NCBI GenBank assembly: GCA_943704525.1
Contig: CALSCQ010000610.1
Coordinates: 1 to 47,785, forward strand
Reading direction: 5' to 3'
Length of the DNA stretch: 47,785 bases
From: Pigoraptor vietnamica
Lineage: Eukaryota > Opisthokonta > Filasterea
The position numbers were made by a program, and so were the translations under genes. Below are positions 43,916-47,785 of the stretch, piece after piece. Under the pieces are notes generated by a model. The model was not told the DNA's origin. It ran no database searches and saw only the letters and a list, made by a program, of their open reading frames with translations. Each line of letters starts with the position of its first letter. Position 1 is the first letter of the stretch.

Positions 43916-45225
43916 ATGCTGCGCAACGTCCGCGCACTGCTCGAGAGCAATCTCGGTAGGGAGTGTTGCACGCCGTGAGTGTTGCCGTGGCATCCCATGT
44001 GCTCATGCGGCGGCTGCAGCGGTGCTCGACGTGCGCTCACTCGCCGAGCATGAGCGGCGGCGAATAAGCGGGTCCGTCTGCATTCCATGGGTAGGTGCAC
44101 CACACGCTAAACTCCTGCAGACGTATGCGCGCGTGTGGCTGAGTTCATGAGCGCGGTTGGCGCAGACCGACATTAACAATCGCTTCTGCGAGCTGCCGGA
44201 CAAGTGCGTGTCGTTTGCACTGCTCGCCCCGCCCGAAGAATGCGCGGCGATAGCGACACGACTGCGAGGCAGGTGTGCGCCTATGGACGAAACGCGGCCA
44301 CTTGTTTTGATTGATTTCGCGAGTTGGCCGTTTGTGCGTCGCGAACTGAGGCCATGCATCGGTTTGTCTGATGCTGCTATTCGTGTGACACAGGGGTTTT
44401 GCTGTCGCAAGCGCACTCGAAGACAGCGACGAGCTGTGGGCGGCACTTGCGCGCGAGTCCCCCGGTCACGTGCTCACGGATCCGCCCACCAGCCGGGGCC
44501 GTCTGTGGCGGCCCTCGCGGTTCGTGGAAGTCGCAGCACCTCTCGTGCTCCGCGCACTCGCGGACAGAGGCCCTGTACCGCCGGCACTGTTCTCGCTGAC
44601 GGGCGCGGACTTCGATGCGGCCACAACCGCGCCCGTTTCCACCGGGCCCGACGGGGAATTGACGCTGGGTGACGGCGCTGTCGTCGGTGCACGCGTGTCG
44701 TTTCTCGACGTGGCGTGCGGTTCGGGCCGCGACAGCGTGTGGCTTGCGAGTGTGTTCTCGCGCGCATCTGGCTCCGAGTGGCGCGGCGTCGCCGTCGACA
44801 TCAACAAACGCGCCGTGGAGCGGGCGCGCGCTTTCCTCGGCCGCGCGGGTGCACCGGGCGCCGTGGCGTTTGGCGCCATGGACACCGAGGCGGACTTTCC
44901 GTCGTCGGTGGCACCTGCAGTGACTGCGCTTGCCGAGAGCGCAGGGGCCGCTGTTCCGTTCGATGTGGTCCTCTGCGTGCGGTACTTGCACCGACCGCTG
45001 CTACCCTGCCTCGCCTCGCTCGTGAGGCCTGGCGGGTTCATTCTCTACCAGACGTTTCTCGAGGGCGCGTCGCACCCGCGGGAGCCCCGTCACCTGCTGC
45101 GCCGCGGGGAGCTCGCATCACTCTACGGCGTGCTTGGGTTTGACGCCGTCGTTGATTGCGAGGGGAGGATTGCGGACGGACGGCCAATGAGCTACTATGT
45201 CGGGCGCAGGAGGGGCGAAGGGTGA
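43916..45225 (+). CDS. Rhodanese-like plus SAM-dependent methyltransferase fusion
   Basis: Four exons or so. The first parts (MLRNVRALLESNL, VLDVRSLAEHERRRISGSVC, IPW) look like the start of a rhodanese domain (DVRSPAEF..GHIPGAVNIP). The next (ADINNRFCELPDKCVSFALL, APPEECAAIATRLRG) lacks the active-site Cys loop, so the rhodanese half is probably inactive. After FAVASALEDSDELWAALARE and GHVLTDPPTSRGRLWRPS a long single exon encodes a class I methyltransferase: VSFLDVACGSGRDSVWLASV is motif I (D-x-A-C-G-S-G-x-D-S), AVDINKRAVERARAFLGRAG motif II, and VVLCVRYLHRPLLPCLASLV with RPGGFILYQTFLEG motif IV/post, ending YYVGRRRGEG. The TehB-like fold suggests a small-molecule substrate, possibly a thiol or thiocyanate, given the rhodanese partner; that is a guess. 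Confidence 0.85.
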
Positions 45226-45810
45226 AGCGGAGAGGGCGTCTCAACGTCACACATGGTTTCAGAAGCAGTCTCCGTCGCAAGCACGCGCACATTGTCCCAC
45301 GGCCGCCGGCTTCGTGTCGCAAGAACGCTACGAACGCCCGCTTGACTGGAAAGTGAGGAACAACCGAACTAAATTGTACGTAACGAGCAAAGTCGAACGC
45401 CATCGTTTGCGTAGTGCCGCGGTACAGCGGTTTCTGAACAAAAGCGAGAAGGAAGGTGACAAAAAAAATCCTGGGCGAGGGTAACATGTGTAACACTACC
45501 CAATAAAAAAAAAAACGATAACAGTGCTTGCGAAAGGGTCGAAAGCAGCGGACAAGGGCTTGCGAGAGGGCGTTTGTGTCGACATGGCTTCTCGCCGTAA
45601 GACGGGCGGGAGGACTGGGGCTCTGAAGCGAGCGCCTCTCGTACGACAGCGCTGAAGCAGTCAGGCAGTGGCCGCTTCCCTCACCGGCGGCCCTTCGAAA
45701 TCGCGCGACTCTGCACGCGCCAAAAAATATACACGAATTTTAAAACAAGGTCCCAAGACAAGCTTGTGCTAGCTCCAAGTCGTCGAAACTCATCCTGTGC
45801 TAGCCGAGCA
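45226..45810. other. Gene-poor region holding repeat copy A
   Basis: No conserved gene is visible. Its right part contains repeat copy A (45477-45650), which includes ATGGCTTCTCGCCG at 45585 and a 23-codon frame that soon stops. Low-complexity A tracts and an AATAAA at about 45502 are present. Confidence 0.55.
45477..45650 (+). repeat. Diverged direct repeat, copy A
   Basis: It matches 46262-46445 in order and orientation: GGGTAAC[..]TGTAACAC, an A-rich stretch, GTGCTTGCGA, GTCGAAAGCAGCGGACAAGG, GCTTGCGAG..GGGCGTTTGT, GTCGACATGGCTTCTCGC, then a decaying GACGTGGG/GACTGGG-like part. The copy covers what is the 5' flank and start of the oxygenase gene in copy B. In copy A the frame after ATG closes quickly. 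Confidence 0.85.
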
Positions 45811-46107
45811 TCAAGTGGATGGCGACTGCAGTGCAGTCACTGAAGCGCCGCCATTCGGCACACCCGGCACCTGCACGTTATACCAGCGCGCATGTCTCTG
45901 GGCCACGAGTTCAAAATACTGCACACAAGGCGTAAATCGCACACCGAAACGTGAGTCGATTTCACGACGGAAGTCGCCTTCAAACGGACGCACCTTTTGA
46001 GAGGCCACTTCGATGCGTTGGGCCGGCAGGGACCAATCGGGATGCGCCCTCAACAGCCGCGAAAGTTCCTTCCGAACGACCGCCGTGTAGCTCGTCTCAG
46101 AATCCAT
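45811..46107 (-). CDS. Small unknown ORF between direct repeats
   Basis: Start ATG at 46107 (MDSETSYTAVVRKELSRLLR), 98 residues, single exon, stop at 45811. It is mixed-charge, with no signal peptide, membrane segment or family match that I recognise. The composition (FEGDFRREIDSRFGVRFTPC, VQYFELVAQRHARWYNVQVP) looks protein-like rather than low-complexity. Because it lies between two direct copies of the same block, it may have arrived with, or been trapped by, the duplication. It could also be chance. Confidence 0.4.
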   Translation of the reverse strand: MDSETSYTAVVRKELSRLLRAHPDWSLPAQRIEVASQKVRPFEGDFRREIDSRFGVRFTPCVQYFELVAQRHARWYNVQVPGVPNGGASVTALQSPST

Positions 46108-46416
46108 TGTGCCAAGGGCAGTAGTAGCGAGCGCAAGCGTTCGATGAGACTCGACGGGAAGAAAATACAAGTGCGCCAGTTGGAGGAATCGGCACTGCAA
46201 GCTGACTGAATAATGCATACTAATTTAAAAATTTTTTTTTTTTTTTAGCGAGTTGGGTCGCTGAGGGTAACGTATGTAACACCAACAAAAAACCAAAATA
46301 AGGAAAAAAAAAGGAAAAAAAAGGTTCAACACTGTGCTTGCGAGAAAGAAGTGTCGAAAGCAGCGGACAAGGGCTTGCGAGGGGGCGTTTGTTTGTCGAC
46401 ATGGCTTCTCGCGGTG
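46108..46416 (+). promoter_or_regulatory. Upstream region of the oxygenase gene with repeat copy B
   Basis: About 310 bases with a T15 run at 46232-46246 and A-rich tracts at about 46285-46322, then repeat copy B to the start codon at 46417. An ATG at 46401 (ATGGCTTCTCGCGG) is out of frame with the oxygenase and closes after 13 codons, so it would act as an upstream ORF. Confidence 0.5.
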
Positions 46417-46445
46417 ATGGACGTGGGGGACTGGGACTCTGAGAG
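46262..46445 (+). repeat. Diverged direct repeat, copy B
   Basis: It pairs with 45477-45650. The best conserved core is GTCGAAAGCAGCGGACAAGG, GCTTGCGAG and GTCGACATGGCTTCTCGC. Copy B runs into the coding start of the oxygenase gene. Confidence 0.85.
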
Positions 46446-47785
46446 TGACTACGACGGCGAGCGCGAGTGCGACTCGTACAATAGCGAGGACGATGCCCAG
46501 TGTGGCCCCAAAGACGACTGCATCTCTGTGGGTGACCTAATGGACGACGCGTCCACAGTCGGGGACGTCGCGGATGCCTACGCCGCCTTTCGCACGTACG
46601 TCATGTGTCGCGGTGATACGGACGAGAGCCGCGTGTTCCCCCTTCAGGCCCTGGGGTATGTTGTGGACGGTTTTGTCGCGGCGTTCAAGTTCCCGCGCCT
46701 GTACGACATCGGCAAGGAAAGTGAGGCCGCCACCTCGGACGAGAATGGTGACGGCAAGAGAAAAGGCCGCCCGTCCTGGTTTTCTCCGCCGGGCACGTAC
46801 ACTTACGCAGCCTTTCAGCGGGAGACGTTTGTTCAGAACATATCGGAGGAGGACCGCTTCCGCGACGGCGTGTACATCCGCTGGTACGATTCGCCGCCCG
46901 GCAACGGCGTGTTTGAAAAGCTGGAGTACGCCGCGGAAATGGCGCGCCACAACAAGGTGACGCTCAGCGTCGACGACCTCCGCGTCCTATCGCAGGAAGG
47001 CCTGGGGGGCGCTGCCGAGGCCATCGTTCTGTCCCGCCGCGCGCTGCGAAAGGGACAGCCCTTCTACGTCCAGGGTAAGGCGCTCGGAAACCCCGCGCTG
47101 GAGGTGTGGTCGCCGGAGGACGGCGGCAACTGGGTAACAGTGGATGTCGTCAAGCCCACCAACAGGGACTACCCAACGCACGCGCCGCGCGACCCGCTCC
47201 AAGTCTTCACGGAGCTGAGCGTGGCGACGCGGGATGCGCCCTTCGGTGACTTGCGCGCGATGAAGACGGTCGTGGACCCGTCGGTGCGCCTGGCGTTTGA
47301 GGTGACCGCGGACAAGTTTCGCCTGGCGGGCCCCTTTTGGGAAGAGCTCTGCGCCGCCATGCAGCGGGACATTGAGGCGACGCTGATGTGCGGGGCGCGC
47401 GGCGTCTCCCTCGTCCCGTACAGGCTGAACGTGTACGCCAAGGGCGGGTTCTTCCGGCCCCACGTGGACACGCCGGTGGGCGGCGACATGCTCGGGACGG
47501 TCGTCGTGGCGCTGCCCGTCAAGCACACGGGCGGTATACTGTTCGTTTGGCACCGCAACAACCCGGTCGATTTCCACTCGTCGACTGCGGTCGGGAAGAA
47601 CGGGTACTGCGTCCCCTGGTGCGCATTTTTTGGAGACTGCCGGCACGAGGTCATCGAGGTCACTGCGGGCGCGCGCGTGACGATCACCTTTTCGATTTTC
47701 CCGCGCGCCCACGACGGGAGTCCCCCGCGCGCCATGGCACGCAACCCGACGAAACGGTGCGCGCCCTCTGTGCGCTCAACGGGGA
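46417..47785 (+). CDS. 2OG-Fe(II) oxygenase family protein, intronless (3' end beyond window)
   Basis: One frame is open for 456 codons from ATG 46417 (MDVGDWDSESDYDGERECDS) to the window edge, with no stop and no intron. The N-terminus is strongly acidic. The double-stranded beta-helix near residues 325-430 reads VPYRLNVYAKGGFFRPHVDT with the iron ligands H-x-D, MLGTVVVALPVKHTGGILFV, and WCAFFGDCRHEVIEVTAGAR with the distal His, then GARVTITFSIF with the Arg that binds 2-oxoglutarate. This YxLNVYxxGGFFxxHxDTP arrangement is a prolyl-hydroxylase-like group found in fungi, protists and some large viruses. It could hydroxylate a protein; the substrate is unknown. The lack of introns in 1.37 kb is unusual next to its neighbours. 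The C-terminus after residue 450 is not visible. Confidence 0.85.
   Translation, partial: MDVGDWDSESDYDGERECDSYNSEDDAQCGPKDDCISVGDLMDDASTVGDVADAYAAFRTYVMCRGDTDESRVFPLQALGYVVDGFVAAFKFPRLYDIGKESEAATSDENGDGKRKGRPSWFSPPGTYTYAAFQRETFVQNISEEDRFRDGVYIRWYDSPPGNGVFEKLEYAAEMARHNKVTLSVDDLRVLSQEGLGGAAEAIVLSRRALRKGQPFYVQGKALGNPALEVWSPEDGGNWVTVDVVKPTNRDYPTHAPRDPLQVFTELSVATRDAPFGDLRAMKTVVDPSVRLAFEVTADKFRLAGPFWEELCAAMQRDIEATLMCGARGVSLVPYRLNVYAKGGFFRPHVDTPVGGDMLGTVVVALPVKHTGGILFVWHRNNPVDFHSSTAVGKNGYCVPWCAFFGDCRHEVIEVTAGARVTITFSIFPRAHDGSPPRAMARNPTKRCAPSVRSTG

Overview
The window is eukaryotic nuclear DNA. It is GC-rich and gene-dense, with about 27 protein-coding genes in 47.8 kb. Almost every gene is split by short GT-AG introns, mostly 50-120 bases, with a consensus near GTGAGT...CAG. 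Exons joined at these sites give full-length orthologues of conserved eukaryotic proteins. The gene content points to a flagellated unicellular organism with an amoeboid actin toolkit: BBS2 (ciliary BBSome), a CYFIP/Sra-1 subunit of the WAVE complex, ARF6, a canonical Ras, and a PB1-containing MEK5-type MAP2K. This mix fits a lineage in or near Amorphea (opisthokont, apusomonad or amoebozoan-like). The exact taxon cannot be fixed from the sequence alone. No rRNA, tRNA, CRISPR array or complete transposon was recognised.

Layout. 1-3395 (+): 3' part of CYFIP. 4196-5012 (-): ARF6. 5412-6067 (+): MPC1. 6559-7638 (+): RAS. 7836-9747 (-): MEK5-like MAP2K. 9994-12029 (+): double-ubiquitin-like VWA protein. 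12180-12983 (+): MPC2. 13000-14250 (-): WDR77/MEP50. 14465-17926 (+): BBS2. 17935-19186 (-): UPF3. 19339-21071 (+): RluA-type pseudouridine synthase. 21206-22559 (+): Crinkler-like PD-(D/E)XK protein. 23072-24487 (+): mercaptopyruvate/thiosulfate sulfurtransferase. 24544-25889 (-): BRCC36. 26127-27248 (+): BAH-PHD protein. 27393-28860 (-): TSEN2. 29169-30086 (-): NDUFA6. 30399-31369 (+): LSM3. 31488-32211 (-): TMEM55-like. 32637-35401 (+): KHDC4. 35693-38002 (-): DCAF12. 38715-39681 (-): mitochondrial hotdog thioesterase. 39958-42076 (+): AIMP1. 42216-43601 (-): CCDC43. 43916-45225 (+): rhodanese-methyltransferase fusion. 45811-46107 (-): small unknown ORF. 46417 to the end (+): intronless 2OG-Fe(II) oxygenase.

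Genes working together. Both halves of the mitochondrial pyruvate carrier (MPC1 and MPC2) lie 6 kb apart on one strand. They enclose Ras, a MAP2K and a ubiquitin-like/VWA protein. Other mitochondrial products are NDUFA6 and the presequence-bearing thioesterase. RNA metabolism is well represented: UPF3, LSM3, TSEN2, KHDC4, AIMP1 and the pseudouridine synthase. Ubiquitin biology contributes BRCC36 and DCAF12. Most neighbours are divergent or convergent pairs. Six of the nine divergent intergenic regions contain the hexamer CACGTG, and two share a nearly identical 19-bp double box, which suggests a common regulator.

The right end (about 45.2-47.8 kb) looks different. It has two diverged direct copies of a roughly 170-bp block, a small unknown ORF between them, and a long single-exon oxygenase gene beside intron-rich neighbours.
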